Assembly: GCA_045603305.1 (NCBI GenBank)
Contig: JAZULV010000140.1
Coordinates: 1-64,000 of the forward strand
DNA: 64,000 nt
Direction of reading: 5' to 3'
DNA from: JAFRXK01 sp045603305
Lineage (GTDB): Bacteria; Bacillota; Clostridia; Lachnospirales; Lachnospiraceae
Shown: positions 41,913 to 51,930 of the stretch, one piece after another
Layout: every line of letters starts with the position of its first letter
Numbering within the stretch: position 1 is the first letter of the stretch
The notes under the pieces: model-generated
Database searches by the model: none
What the model saw: only the letters and a program-made list of their open reading frames with translations
What the model was told of the DNA's origin: nothing
Made by a program: the position numbers and the translations under genes

Positions 41913-44900
41913 CTATAGTTCAATCTCTTCTCCAAGCTTAAAGGAATAAATCATCTCCCGGCTTACCCTCTTACCGGTTATCTGCTCTAATGCCTTTTTA
42001 TAGTAATCCAGCTGAGTCTTGTAACGGGCAACAAGCTCGTCTGCAGTCTTTACTGCGTCGGTCTTGTAATCCACGACTACCAGTTCGTTACCTTCCTCAA
42101 AATACACGTCCACGATACCCTGAATAAGTATCAGCTCGTCGCCGCTGTATTCACCACCGATTTCGTGGGCAGGAATACCCATAACAAACTGCTTTTCCTT
42201 ATAAAGCCTGCCCTCTTTGGCTGCTGCCATCATTCGCTTAGCTAAGTCTGAGCTAAAGAACTTTACAATGCCTTTATCATCTATGCAGTCATAAAGCTCC
42301 TGTTGAAGCCTTCCTTTTGCTAAAAACCTTTCCTTTTCACTTCTCACAAAAGCAAGCATGTCAGAAGTATGATTTGCCGCTTCCCTAAAATCAATGAGCT
42401 CCATGATTCTGTGCATGGCAGTTCCCCTAAAGGCTCCGCTTGTCTGTGCCTGTTCCTGCAAAAACTTCGGCAGCTGGCGAAGTTCTCCTGTCTCATCGGC
42501 AGTTTTCATCACATTGTCCTCTGTCACCCATCCGGCAAGCTTAGACTCATCAATATCCATGCTGTTAATTTTAAGCTCAGATACGGACACCTTTGTATGC
42601 ATGTTCAGCTCTTCTATCCTGCTGTAAGTATATGAAAGTCTGCTTTCTATTTCCTCTGCCGCCTCTTTGTCGAAAACCGCACTGCTGTCGCAGTTTATCA
42701 GCTCATCTTTTTCAATACTCTGAACAAAGGTATCCAATGCTAAATTTTTGACCAGCTCATCAGGCTTAACAATCTTTATTTCAAAATCTGCACCGTTACT
42801 GTTGATTGTGGTGCCATCAAAAGCTTGCTGTCCATACAAATAATCAGCCATCGATTTGTGGCGCATAAGCCCCATAACAACCCAGTCCATATAGGAACGG
42901 GCCTTTGAAAGATAAGTATAAGGTATACATATGTCTTCAAGACCTTCTACTACCTGCCACTTATTAATAAGACCTTCTATATTAGACTCACAGCCTGCCA
43001 TTATAAGTTTTTCCTTGGCTCTGGTCATCGCTACATATAACACTCGCAGCTCCTCTCCCATTGAGGAAAGCACCATCTGCCTCTGAAATATCTTCTTGGC
43101 AAGAGTAGCAGTTCTTACCCTCTTGTCCAGATTAACACTATCCGCTGCAATTCCTAAGTCGGGCTCAAAAAGGATTCTGCCATTGCTGTCCTGCATGTTA
43201 AATTTCTTACCCATACCTGCAATTATTACTATAGGGTACTCCAGACCTTTACTCTTATGGATGGTGGTCAATCTTACGATATCATCATTTTCGCCTATAA
43301 CTGAGGCCTCTCCAAAGTCTACGGAATATTTCTTTAGATTCTCAATATATCTTATAAAGTTAAAAAGTCCGTGATAACTGGTTTTCTCAAACTCTGCCGC
43401 CTTTTCTATAAGCATCTCTAAATTAGCCTGTCTTACCTTGCCGCCCGGCATTACCGAAGCAGCTCTTGCATAACCTGACTTTGACATGATAGCTCTAAGC
43501 AGCTCATCAAGATTCATATAAAGTGCCATCTTTGCAAACTCATCACGCATACTAAAGAAACGCTCAAGCTTTGCTTTAAGACTTTCGTTGTCTCCATTAT
43601 CCAGATAATACATACAGGCACCGTATAAACCGGAACCGCTGTATACAAATTCACCGGAACCAAACTCAGCAGTATCCCACGACACTACATCAGTACCGGT
43701 CGTTACATCAGCCTTTACATTCCTACTGCCAACCTGCATAAATTCTTTAGGTGAATTTTTAAACAAGGCCAAAATACTTGCAAGCTCCACATTTGAAAGT
43801 CCGCCTACCGGCGACTTAAGCACTGCTGCCAATGGAATGTCCTGAAGCGGGTTATCAATAACATTTAACAAATCAAGAACAGTCCCAACCTCTAGTGTAT
43901 CAAAGTACCCGGTCTGGGATTCGGCAAATGCCGGTATACCACAGTCAGTAAGAGTATTTACAAATATATCTGCCCACCCGGAAAAACTTCTAAGCAGAAT
44001 TACGATATCACTGTATCTTGCAGTTCGCATGGAGTCGGTGCTTCTGTCATAAACCTTGAAGCCATTTTCCTTATCAGTGAGTTGCTTAATCTTACTGGCA
44101 ACAGCCATTGCCTCCAGCTCTCTCTTCTGATAATCACTGTCCTTATCCAGGACCTCCATAGCCTCTTTACCTGTATCAACTATAAGAAGCTCTGTGGCAA
44201 GGTTATTATCACTTTTAGGATACTCGGCACCGGCATGAAGGCTCGCCGCATCGTCATAAACAATACCTCCAAGCTTCTTTGTCATTATCTGCTCAAATAT
44301 AAAGTTTGCAGAGTCAAGAACTTCCCTGCGGCTTCTGAAATTCATATGCAAATCAATCTTCTGATAGAGAGAATCTTCCTCTGAATAAGTATTATACTTT
44401 TCAAGGAAAAGCTCCGGTCTTGCAAGTCTGAACTTATATATGCTCTGCTTTACGTCACCTACCATAAATATATTCGGCTGGTTAAAACGCTCCCTCGACA
44501 CAGCCTTTAATATAAGCTCCTGAACACGGTTACTGTCCTGATACTCGTCCACCAGTATCTCCTCAAACATCCCGCTTACATCATCAGCCACGTCTGTAGG
44601 CACATATTCGTCTGCACACTTGTCAATAAGAATCTTAAGTGCAAAATGCTCCAAATCACCGAAATCTACTATATTCTTCTCTTTCTTAGCCTCTGCATAC
44701 CTTGCACCATATTCCTTAGCAAGAAGTATTAGTGCTTTAAGAGGCTCCTCCTGCTGCTTTAAAAGCATCGAAAGTTCCTCAACGCTTTCAACACAGTAAC
44801 GCTTCTGCAAATCATTAAGGCTGTCCTTGCATCTGTCTCTGAGAGCTGATACATATTCTTTCTTAGCCACATCACCTTCAATTTTTTTCTTTGAAGGCTT

Positions 44901-45743
44901 GCGAACAAACTCCATCTTCTTTAAAGCATCATTTAGTTCCCTATAATCATCGGCTTTGTTAAGCTTTCTGACTACTTCTAAATCAGCCTCAATCATCGGA
45001 AGATAATAATTCGGTCCATCACTTTCCCTGCATATCTCTGCCGCTTTTTCGTATGACTCCATAATTTCCTCTGTCAAAAGTTTTATGTCTGTCATAAGGA
45101 ACTTCATCCATTCGGTCTGCATCAAATCTTCCGAATCAGTTTTTGATAAATCCTCGTACCATAAGTCAAGCTGCTCCTTAGGAAAAGGGTAGCCCTCTGC
45201 AAATCTATCCAGTTGTTCAATATAACCTTCAATAATTGCATCGCTTTTTCCTACAGCGTAGCTTTCCACAAGCTTTATAAAACCCTCGTCGGCCTTTTCA
45301 AAGGCTTCTTCCAAAAGAGTCTTCATTATGTCTGCTTTAAGAAGCTTTGTCTCACCCTCGTCGGCAATTCTAAAGTCCGGGTCAATATCCAGCCTGTCAA
45401 AATAATTCCTCACAATATAAAGACAGAAGCTATGAATTGTGGTTATCTTGGCATGATTTAAAAGGGTGAGCTGTCTCTGTAAATGTACATTCTCCGGCTC
45501 CTCATTAAGCTTCTTCTCTAAAGCAATGCTTATTCGCTCCTTCATCTGAGCCGCAGCAGCATTGGTAAAGGTAACAACCAATAGCTTATCAATATCAATA
45601 GGAGACTTCTCGTCGGTAATCATTCTGATAATTCTTTCAACGAGTACCGCTGTCTTACCGCTTCCGGCAGCCGCCGCCACAAGAATATTTCTATGCCTTA
45701 AATCAATTGCTTTTAACTGTCCTTTAGTCCAGCTCGTTGCCAT
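41913..45743 (-). CDS. addA: ATP-dependent helicase/nuclease subunit A
   Basis: A protein of 1,276 residues, normal AddA length. It is the UvrD-type motor and nuclease of the AddAB complex, which processes double-strand breaks for RecA. Walker A is AAAAGSGKTAVLVERI (about 27), the DExx box LVDEYQDSN (about 400), motif VGDVKQSIYKFRLARPELF, and LTTIHKSKGLEYPIV for motif V. The RecB-type nuclease motif VVDYKTD lies near the C-terminus. AAGGAGG about 9 bases before ATG 45743 fixes the start; it lies 20 bp inside the end of addB, so the two are coupled. The frame is open 21 codons further up. Confidence 0.96.
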   Translation of the reverse strand: MATSWTKGQLKAIDLRHRNILVAAAAGSGKTAVLVERIIRMITDEKSPIDIDKLLVVTFTNAAAAQMKERISIALEKKLNEEPENVHLQRQLTLLNHAKITTIHSFCLYIVRNYFDRLDIDPDFRIADEGETKLLKADIMKTLLEEAFEKADEGFIKLVESYAVGKSDAIIEGYIEQLDRFAEGYPFPKEQLDLWYEDLSKTDSEDLMQTEWMKFLMTDIKLLTEEIMESYEKAAEICRESDGPNYYLPMIEADLEVVRKLNKADDYRELNDALKKMEFVRKPSKKKIEGDVAKKEYVSALRDRCKDSLNDLQKRYCVESVEELSMLLKQQEEPLKALILLAKEYGARYAEAKKEKNIVDFGDLEHFALKILIDKCADEYVPTDVADDVSGMFEEILVDEYQDSNRVQELILKAVSRERFNQPNIFMVGDVKQSIYKFRLARPELFLEKYNTYSEEDSLYQKIDLHMNFRSRREVLDSANFIFEQIMTKKLGGIVYDDAASLHAGAEYPKSDNNLATELLIVDTGKEAMEVLDKDSDYQKRELEAMAVASKIKQLTDKENGFKVYDRSTDSMRTARYSDIVILLRSFSGWADIFVNTLTDCGIPAFAESQTGYFDTLEVGTVLDLLNVIDNPLQDIPLAAVLKSPVGGLSNVELASILALFKNSPKEFMQVGSRNVKADVTTGTDVVSWDTAEFGSGEFVYSGSGLYGACMYYLDNGDNESLKAKLERFFSMRDEFAKMALYMNLDELLRAIMSKSGYARAASVMPGGKVRQANLEMLIEKAAEFEKTSYHGLFNFIRYIENLKKYSVDFGEASVIGENDDIVRLTTIHKSKGLEYPIVIIAGMGKKFNMQDSNGRILFEPDLGIAADSVNLDKRVRTATLAKKIFQRQMVLSSMGEELRVLYVAMTRAKEKLIMAGCESNIEGLINKWQVVEGLEDICIPYTYLSKARSYMDWVVMGLMRHKSMADYLYGQQAFDGTTINSNGADFEIKIVKPDELVKNLALDTFVQSIEKDELINCDSSAVFDKEAAEEIESRLSYTYSRIEELNMHTKVSVSELKINSMDIDESKLAGWVTEDNVMKTADETGELRQLPKFLQEQAQTSGAFRGTAMHRIMELIDFREAANHTSDMLAFVRSEKERFLAKGRLQQELYDCIDDKGIVKFFSSDLAKRMMAAAKEGRLYKEKQFVMGIPAHEIGGEYSGDELILIQGIVDVYFEEGNELVVVDYKTDAVKTADELVARYKTQLDYYKKALEQITGKRVSREMIYSFKLGEEIEL

Positions 45744-48700
45744 CGGTGCAAGCCTCCTTTCCCTCATCTTCTGCAAACTCTTCTCCAAGCTTTTTCCACA
45801 GAGCATCCTTATCTATTGATGGTAATCTTCTGTAGGAATAACCCGGTATTCTGTTATCAAATCCACACACTGACTTAAATCTGCAGTAATCACAGCCACT
45901 GTTATTGCCTAACCTGTAAGGTGCCGCAGTAACATTTCCTGAAATCATCTCACCTGCGAAGTCGGTCATCTTGCCTCTTACATGCTTTATCAGTCTGTCA
46001 AACTGTATATCACTTGCAATCTCAGACTTTTTAGAATTTATTTCACCGTTTTTAAGCTCAACCGGAATTACCTTTGAGCATTTCTCAAGATCATTGTCAA
46101 GCAGTCTGATAATCTCTAAATCATTGTTCACAAGTCCGTTAGGTTTAAGTTTCTCTAATGACTGTTCTCTTGCTGTCTCGTCGCTGATATCTCCCCTGTC
46201 GCTGTCCACAATAGGGTCTGAAATATTGTAATAGAACATTCCTGCGATTCGCACATTCTTGTCCGGATTGATAAGCTTCTCATGGCGCATTACCGCATCA
46301 AGGTAAACCACCAGCTGAATCTGCAGTCCATTGTATACTTCTGACACATCAAAGCCTGTGCTGCCTGACTTGTAATCAACTATCTTAACCAGTACATCAT
46401 CACCATTCTCGCAGGTATCTATTCTATCAACTCTGCCCTTAAGCTTCATCCGGGCTTCCTCATCAAGCGAAATAATCATAGCCTCGTTACCGCTTCCAAA
46501 TGGCACCTCAAAGCCGACCGGCTCAAAGCTTCCCTGATTAATCTGCTCACCCAGTGCCCAGACCGTCTTACCAACAATTCTCTCTATTCTTTTAATCATG
46601 TACTGATTTCTTGCAGAGCTCTTTAATATATCACTGCTGTTATTTCCACAGGCACTTTCCACACTTTCCTTAACAAGGCGATTTCTCTCCTCATCGGAAA
46701 TTTCTGAAAGCACCATTTCATTCTTCTTTACCAGTCTGAAATAGTTCTCAATGGAGCTGTGGAACATGTTCCCCATGTCCACCGCCGCAAATTCGTACTG
46801 CCTGCGTTCTCTTAAACCCAGCCCGTAGGACAAAAACTGGGCATAGGCACAGGCTGCATACTGCTCTAATCTTGTGACACTTCCGGTTATTTCACTGCCG
46901 TACAATGCCTTTGCAAGACTGCTTCCTATGCTCTCCGGCTGATAAGTAAGAAAAGCATTATCAATCATAAATTCAAGCTGTGCTTTATTTGCCTCATCCT
47001 TTGCAAACCAGTTGTAAAGTTCCTTCCATGAATTACTTTCTTTAGCCTCATTATACTCTCTAAGACCTTCCGTCAAAAGTTGAAGGGCAGCTTCCTTTGA
47101 TACAATCTTCCTGAATACGTCTTTGTTGTCGTCTTCATCAATAACTTCCAGCCCCTTAAAAAGCTTCAATATTGAATTCAGATAAGAAGAAGGTCTGAGC
47201 CCTTTGCCGGACATGCTGCTCTTTGAAAATGTAATTGTAAGGCTTGTAGAAGGCTTGGTAAGGGCAAGATAAACATAAAGTCTCTCAATAAATCCATTCT
47301 CCCTTACGCCCGGTGCCAGCTCAACTCCAAGCTCAGACAGTATATCTCTGTCAAAGTCAGAAAGTATTCCACCACCGTCATTTGACTTCGGTAAAAAGCA
47401 GTCGTTCATTCCTACAAAGAACAAATGCTTTATGTCTTTGAGTCGGCTTCTGGTCATGTCACCAACCATAACTCTGTCAATGCATGGCGGTATCATACCG
47501 ACCTTTATTTTCTCAAAGCCCGCATCCAGTATCTCAGACAATTCTTTTATGGTTATCGGCTCGTCCGGCACCAGACCGACAAGCCTGTCAAGCAAATCCA
47601 GTACAAGTCCGTAGGCCTGGCGATACTCCTTCGCCAGTGCATACTCACTGTCACACTCAAACTCCTCTGCCATGCTTTCAAGCATCATGTCAGCATACTG
47701 ACTCTCCAGCCAGTCATACAATGCTCTAATGGCACTATCCACTGTCAGCTCCGTAGAAAATGCTTCTTTAAGCTTAAACACCGGTGCCATGACAGCTTCC
47801 TTTTCGCTGTTGAGCCACTCCATGTTAAGGTGCTCGCCTCCTGCATAAAGAGGCATCCACTCCTTAGACCATGCTTTATATCCACGAACACCTGTCGCCA
47901 GCACATAATTCTCCATCTCAAATATTGCTTCTTTATGCTCCGACAAGAATCCGCTCTTTAAATATCTGAATACACTCTGATAGTCAAAATCTCCGGCTAT
48001 AATCTCAAGCACCGCTCTTATATACTCAACCAGTGGATTGGCAATCAGGCTCTTTTTATCATCAAGGAAATATGGTATATGATTCTGCTCAAAATACTGA
48101 CTTATAAATGGTCCGTAAGTCCCAACATCTGTGGCAATTACACCTATATCACGGTATCTTGCATTCTCTTCTCTGACCAGTCTGTATATCTCCTCCGCCA
48201 CAAATTTCGCTTCTGCCTGAGGATTAGAGATTAAATGTACTGATATTCCATCACAAGCCTCCGAAACATTAAAAGGATATCTGAAAAGCTCTTTTTCCAG
48301 AAATGCAAGTGCCGGTACCTCTTTAAAACGATAAGGCACTCCACCTATTCTTATATCTTCATCTCTTGAAACACCTTCCTTAGCCGCAATTTCATTAAGC
48401 CTGTCGATAGTTTTGCGGCTTAAATAAAACAATGTATGATTGCCGCTTAAAGTATAAGGATTCTCTCTCTCATCAACTGTTACCGTAACGATAACCTTTC
48501 TGGCAAGCTTTAATAATCTTCTTATTACCTCGTACTGTATAGGAGTAAATCCGGTGAAACCGTCCAGTGTGACCACGCTGTTCTTAATAATGTCCGACTG
48601 CTCTATTACCCTTCCAAGCACCTCAAGCACCTCTTCTGCCACAATCATGTCTTTGCTCTTACACTTATTAAACGCCTGATTAAGCAAAAGAATATCCTTA

Positions 48701-49167
48701 AGCTTGCGGTTAACTAAAGGCCTGCCTTCGGTATCACCAACCATCTTCTCTAAGTCTTCCACACCGATTCTATACTGGTAAAGCTCCGAAAATAACGACT
48801 TCACCTCGTCAATAAATCCGGCCTTCTTAAGATTCTTCTTGTAAACTTTAAGCTCATCGCTTACCTTGGCAAAGGCACGTCTTAAAAGCATATTCTTGCC
48901 CACATCATCCAAAACAAGCTTCGGTGTGCAGCCAAGCTCCTCAAATACCCTGTAGGCAAGACGTTCAAAGCTCAGAATATCAATGTTCATTACACCGTGA
49001 TTCGGGTGCATATTTACAATGTCCTTCTGGGTCTGAAGGGTCGCCTGCTCCGGCACCAGCACTATATAATTGTAATTCTTCTGCTCCATAGACATACTAA
49101 TCAGTTCTTTATACAGATGATATGTCTTTCCTGAGCCTGAGCTGCCTATGATAAATTGTAATGACAT
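45724..49167 (-). CDS. addB: ATP-dependent helicase/nuclease subunit B
   Basis: A 1,147-residue AddB. The N-terminus has the Walker-like GSSGSGKTYHLY, the middle is a helicase-like domain, and the C-terminal nuclease domain has VDYKSGSTGFD. Four cysteines for the iron-sulfur cluster are visible: one in QYAACAYAQF (about residue 780) and three in GCDYCRFKSVCGF (about 1,100). In the complex AddB recognises the Chi sequence and cuts the other strand. GGAGGA 7 bases before ATG 49167. It is first in the addBA operon. Confidence 0.95.
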   Translation of the reverse strand: MSLQFIIGSSGSGKTYHLYKELISMSMEQKNYNYIVLVPEQATLQTQKDIVNMHPNHGVMNIDILSFERLAYRVFEELGCTPKLVLDDVGKNMLLRRAFAKVSDELKVYKKNLKKAGFIDEVKSLFSELYQYRIGVEDLEKMVGDTEGRPLVNRKLKDILLLNQAFNKCKSKDMIVAEEVLEVLGRVIEQSDIIKNSVVTLDGFTGFTPIQYEVIRRLLKLARKVIVTVTVDERENPYTLSGNHTLFYLSRKTIDRLNEIAAKEGVSRDEDIRIGGVPYRFKEVPALAFLEKELFRYPFNVSEACDGISVHLISNPQAEAKFVAEEIYRLVREENARYRDIGVIATDVGTYGPFISQYFEQNHIPYFLDDKKSLIANPLVEYIRAVLEIIAGDFDYQSVFRYLKSGFLSEHKEAIFEMENYVLATGVRGYKAWSKEWMPLYAGGEHLNMEWLNSEKEAVMAPVFKLKEAFSTELTVDSAIRALYDWLESQYADMMLESMAEEFECDSEYALAKEYRQAYGLVLDLLDRLVGLVPDEPITIKELSEILDAGFEKIKVGMIPPCIDRVMVGDMTRSRLKDIKHLFFVGMNDCFLPKSNDGGGILSDFDRDILSELGVELAPGVRENGFIERLYVYLALTKPSTSLTITFSKSSMSGKGLRPSSYLNSILKLFKGLEVIDEDDNKDVFRKIVSKEAALQLLTEGLREYNEAKESNSWKELYNWFAKDEANKAQLEFMIDNAFLTYQPESIGSSLAKALYGSEITGSVTRLEQYAACAYAQFLSYGLGLRERRQYEFAAVDMGNMFHSSIENYFRLVKKNEMVLSEISDEERNRLVKESVESACGNNSSDILKSSARNQYMIKRIERIVGKTVWALGEQINQGSFEPVGFEVPFGSGNEAMIISLDEEARMKLKGRVDRIDTCENGDDVLVKIVDYKSGSTGFDVSEVYNGLQIQLVVYLDAVMRHEKLINPDKNVRIAGMFYYNISDPIVDSDRGDISDETAREQSLEKLKPNGLVNNDLEIIRLLDNDLEKCSKVIPVELKNGEINSKKSEIASDIQFDRLIKHVRGKMTDFAGEMISGNVTAAPYRLGNNSGCDYCRFKSVCGFDNRIPGYSYRRLPSIDKDALWKKLGEEFAEDEGKEACTDGNELD

Positions 49168-49552
49168 TGGAATCCTCCGCTCTCTTTTTTTTGAGTGTAA
49201 ATTTTTTAATAGTTATATAATTTTATAAATAATAATATCCACCAGGCTCCGCTCCGGCTTTGCCTGCGAAGTCACTTATCGAGGATAATATTTTATGATA
49301 AGTAACTTACAATAAAAGCTTGGCTTCATATTATTTGCTATATCTGTGGCTCGTCCCCGGTTATTCAACCCCAACTACACATTTCTACCTCAAATCTACT
49401 AAATTGGGGTAGATACGCCTATTTTCTAAACGGGGCAAAAGCTCGAAACCTACGAATCCTCTATATTTATTATTTCTCTACTTATTGTTTATTTTATCAT
49501 AAATACACTGCCTTCGCCATAAGATATACAAAAACCGTAAAGGAGCGCCGCC
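49168..49552. other. 385-bp intergenic region with imperfect inverted repeats
   Basis: This divergent gap contains ACTTATC (49263-49269) and GATAAGT (49298-49304), then CAGGC / GCCTG around a GC-richer core at 49243-49270, and further right ACCCCAA near 49370 with TTGGGGT near 49405. No open frame or RNA gene is evident. The GC-rich core in AT-rich DNA resembles the element at 4.2 kb in style but not in sequence. Confidence 0.4.
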
Positions 49553-49993
49553 ATGAGTTCTAAAACCAAAATTGTAGTTCTGCGCATGAAGGAAATTATC
49601 TATACCCTTATTTTTATTGTACTTGCTGTACTGCTTATTATATTATTCGTAAGTATGTTCAATAAAAAGGACAATACTTCTGAAACCGGAGCACCTGTTG
49701 CCGATGCTTCCTACACCGCCGGGGTGTATACCGCCTCTATGACACTGAACAACCAGAACATTGACCTTCAAGTGACCGTTGACGAAAATTACATAAAAGA
49801 CATACACTTTGTAAATCTTGATGAGAGTGTCGCTACTATGTATCCTCTTATGGAAACATCCTTAAGCAATCTTACTTCACAGATAATTACTAACCAGACT
49901 ACCGAAGGGCTAGAGATACCTTCCGATTCCCAATACACCAGTCAGGCACTCATTGGAGTTATAAATAATGCTCTGGCAAAAGCTCAGGAGTAA
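49553..49993 (+). CDS. Membrane-anchored FMN-binding-like protein
   Basis: A 146-residue protein: one membrane helix at about 12-35 (EIIYTLIFIVLAVLLIILF), a polar linker, and an outside domain. The domain (YTAGVYTASMTLNNQNIDLQVTVDENYIKDI) looks like the FMN_bind fold, but the usual SGAT threonine that carries the flavin near the end is not present (SQYTSQALIGVINNALAKA). So it may have lost flavin binding and kept the shape. AAGGAG 8 bases upstream. It is monocistronic with a terminator. Function unknown. Confidence 0.6.
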   Translation: MSSKTKIVVLRMKEIIYTLIFIVLAVLLIILFVSMFNKKDNTSETGAPVADASYTAGVYTASMTLNNQNIDLQVTVDENYIKDIHFVNLDESVATMYPLMETSLSNLTSQIITNQTTEGLEIPSDSQYTSQALIGVINNALAKAQE

Positions 49994-50020
49994 TATGTTT
50001 TCTTGCACATATTAATATTT

Positions 50021-50065
50021 AAAAAGCATTCCTCCAGACAATAATAATCTAGCGGAATGCTTTTT
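50021..50065 (+). terminator. Terminator after the FMN-binding-like gene
   Basis: AAAAAGCATTCC pairs with GGAATGCTTTTT; the A and T runs allow use in both directions. Confidence 0.85.
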
Positions 50066-50103
50066 GAATTTAAGATTTAAAATATCTTTTTTATTTCTTG
50101 ACT

Positions 50104-50799
50104 CTACATTTTAATTTTCAGGGTTTTTAGATACGCTTTCTGCTCATCACTCACCCGGTAACTTTCAACCGCCTTCTGTATTGCCTTGTTATGCGTCCAG
50201 GTATCGAGCCTATGTTTCTCAATATAAGGCACAGCCTCCTCATACTGCTTCGCCAGTGCAGTGGCAAAATACCAGGCAATCATCATATTAACGTAGTACT
50301 CTTTAGAGCGTACATTTGCAACCATCTCCAGATATTCCGGTTTAAAAGCCTCGTCAAGGTAAAAAGTCATAAGCATTTCAATACCAAAACGGATAGTGTA
50401 TGTATGACTTGATGCCATCCACTCTTTAATCTTTACCAGAAGCTTAGGCAAATGCTTCTTAAACACCTTTGGCCGCATCATATCGCAAGTCGCCCAGTTG
50501 TCTACATAAGGAAGAAAACTGTCCAGTTCCTCTATCAGCCTGTCATAATCTTTAATGCTCTCTATAATAAAACCGTGAAGATTATTCTCCTCATAATATG
50601 TGTGAGGCAGAATCCTTATAAACTTCATCGAATCTTCAGTTTTTGAAAATTCTTTCGCATATCTTCTCAGTTCGGGTGTGCGCACGCCTATTATCCTGTC
50701 AGTAGCAATTGTAGGCATAAGTCCGGAATGAAATTCTTTGTACTTTAAATCCTGCATTTCAAATAAATCTGCCTGAACCAATTTCGCAATATCGTTCAT
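50104..50799 (-). CDS. AlkD-like DNA alkylation repair protein
   Basis: A 231-residue all-helical HEAT-like protein of the DNA alkylation repair (DUF/AlkD) family. Marks are IIGVRTPELRRYAKEF (about 36), LHGFIIESI (about 76), DNWATCDMM (about 101), RFGIEMLMTFYL (about 136), YVNMMIAWYFA (about 172) and the C-terminal NKAIQKAVESYRVS. AlkD-type enzymes remove alkylated purines from DNA; some family members may only bind DNA. GGAGGTAGTT precedes ATG 50799. It is monocistronic and shares a terminator with the convergent gene. Confidence 0.9.
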   Translation of the reverse strand: MNDIAKLVQADLFEMQDLKYKEFHSGLMPTIATDRIIGVRTPELRRYAKEFSKTEDSMKFIRILPHTYYEENNLHGFIIESIKDYDRLIEELDSFLPYVDNWATCDMMRPKVFKKHLPKLLVKIKEWMASSHTYTIRFGIEMLMTFYLDEAFKPEYLEMVANVRSKEYYVNMMIAWYFATALAKQYEEAVPYIEKHRLDTWTHNKAIQKAVESYRVSDEQKAYLKTLKIKM

Positions 50800-50947
50800 A
50801 ACTACCTCCGTACTTTTCTCTGATTAAATTCATTATATCATTTATCTTCCTTTTTTGCGTGAAAACATATATACTATATTGTGGAATTTAAACTACCTGA
50901 TGTAGCTTTATTGTTCCATATTTATGTTTACTAAAACGGAGCTTTTT

Positions 50948-51889
50948 ATGGAGAATTTTATATTTAGTCTTAATACAACCATTCCGATTTTTCTTGTAAT
51001 TCTGCTCGGCTGGTTTCTTATGCAAAAAGGATTCCTTACAAAAGAGTTCACCCGTGTTGCAGACAAATATGTGTTCAAGGTTGCCCTGCCGCTGCTGCTT
51101 TTTAAGGATATTGCAACTGCTGATATTACCAAGGTATTTGATTTAAAATTTGTACTGTTCTGCATGGTGGTAACTACAATTATGTTTATGGGCACATGGG
51201 TGCTCACCTACATATTTATGAAGGATAAATCAATGGTAGGTGCATTTACCCAGGCGGCTGCAAGAGGAAGTGCGGCGGTGCTTGGAATTGCCTTTGTGGA
51301 AAATATATATGGTAATTCAGGAATGGCACCCCTCATGATAGTTTCCGCTGTTCCTCTATATAATATTTATTCAGTGATAATATTAACACTTTCATCAAAG
51401 GAGAACACCGGCAAAGGCAATATCAAAAAAGCGTTTATTAATATTCTTAAAAACCCTATTATTATCGGTATATTTGCCGGACTGCCATTTTCACTTTTAG
51501 GTATTTCCGTTCCTACAATTGCGCTGAAAGCAATTACCAACGTAGCTGCAACTGCCACGCCGATTGCACTTATTACTATTGGTGCGGGCTTTGAGGGACG
51601 AAAGGCTATTGCCAAGATAAAACCTACAGTCATAGCCACATTTATAAAGCTTGTTGCTATACCGGCAATATTTTTTCCTTTTGCTATTGCAATGGGCTTT
51701 AGAGGAAGCTCACTGGTGGCAATCCTTATTATGCTTGGTTCACCAACTACGGTCACCTGCTATATAATGGCAAAGAACATGGGCAATGACGAAGTGCTTT
51801 CTTCAAGCGTTGTAGTTATGGCAACCTTAGTATCTTCAGTGACGCTGACCCTGTGGGTATTTCTTCTTAAGAGTCTTGCTCTGATTTAG
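50948..51889 (+). CDS. AEC family transporter (auxin efflux carrier type)
   Basis: A 313-residue membrane protein with about ten helices in two halves: IPIFLVILLGWFLMQKGF at the N-terminus, a central loop (EGRKAIAKIKPTVIATF) and the C-terminal SPTTVTCYIMAKNMGNDEVLSSSVVVMATLVS, typical of the AEC family. Bacterial members carry small organic acids such as malate. GGAG 6 bases before ATG 50948 selects that start over the in-frame ATG at 50924. rsuA follows after 41 bp and may be co-transcribed. Substrate unknown. Confidence 0.9.
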   Translation: MENFIFSLNTTIPIFLVILLGWFLMQKGFLTKEFTRVADKYVFKVALPLLLFKDIATADITKVFDLKFVLFCMVVTTIMFMGTWVLTYIFMKDKSMVGAFTQAAARGSAAVLGIAFVENIYGNSGMAPLMIVSAVPLYNIYSVIILTLSSKENTGKGNIKKAFINILKNPIIIGIFAGLPFSLLGISVPTIALKAITNVAATATPIALITIGAGFEGRKAIAKIKPTVIATFIKLVAIPAIFFPFAIAMGFRGSSLVAILIMLGSPTTVTCYIMAKNMGNDEVLSSSVVVMATLVSSVTLTLWVFLLKSLALI

Positions 51890-51930
51890 ATACTTTAAAA
51901 TTTACTCTAACAAAAACATGGAGGACTTAT

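Noticed and set aside
45744..45806. 21-codon upstream extension of addA
   Set aside because: The ribosome site AAGGAGG and the family start (MATSWTKGQ) place the start at 45743.
47425..47961. 178-codon open frame opposite addB
   Set aside because: It lies fully inside addB on the other strand, has odd composition (rich in His, Cys, Arg) and no ribosome site; a shadow frame.
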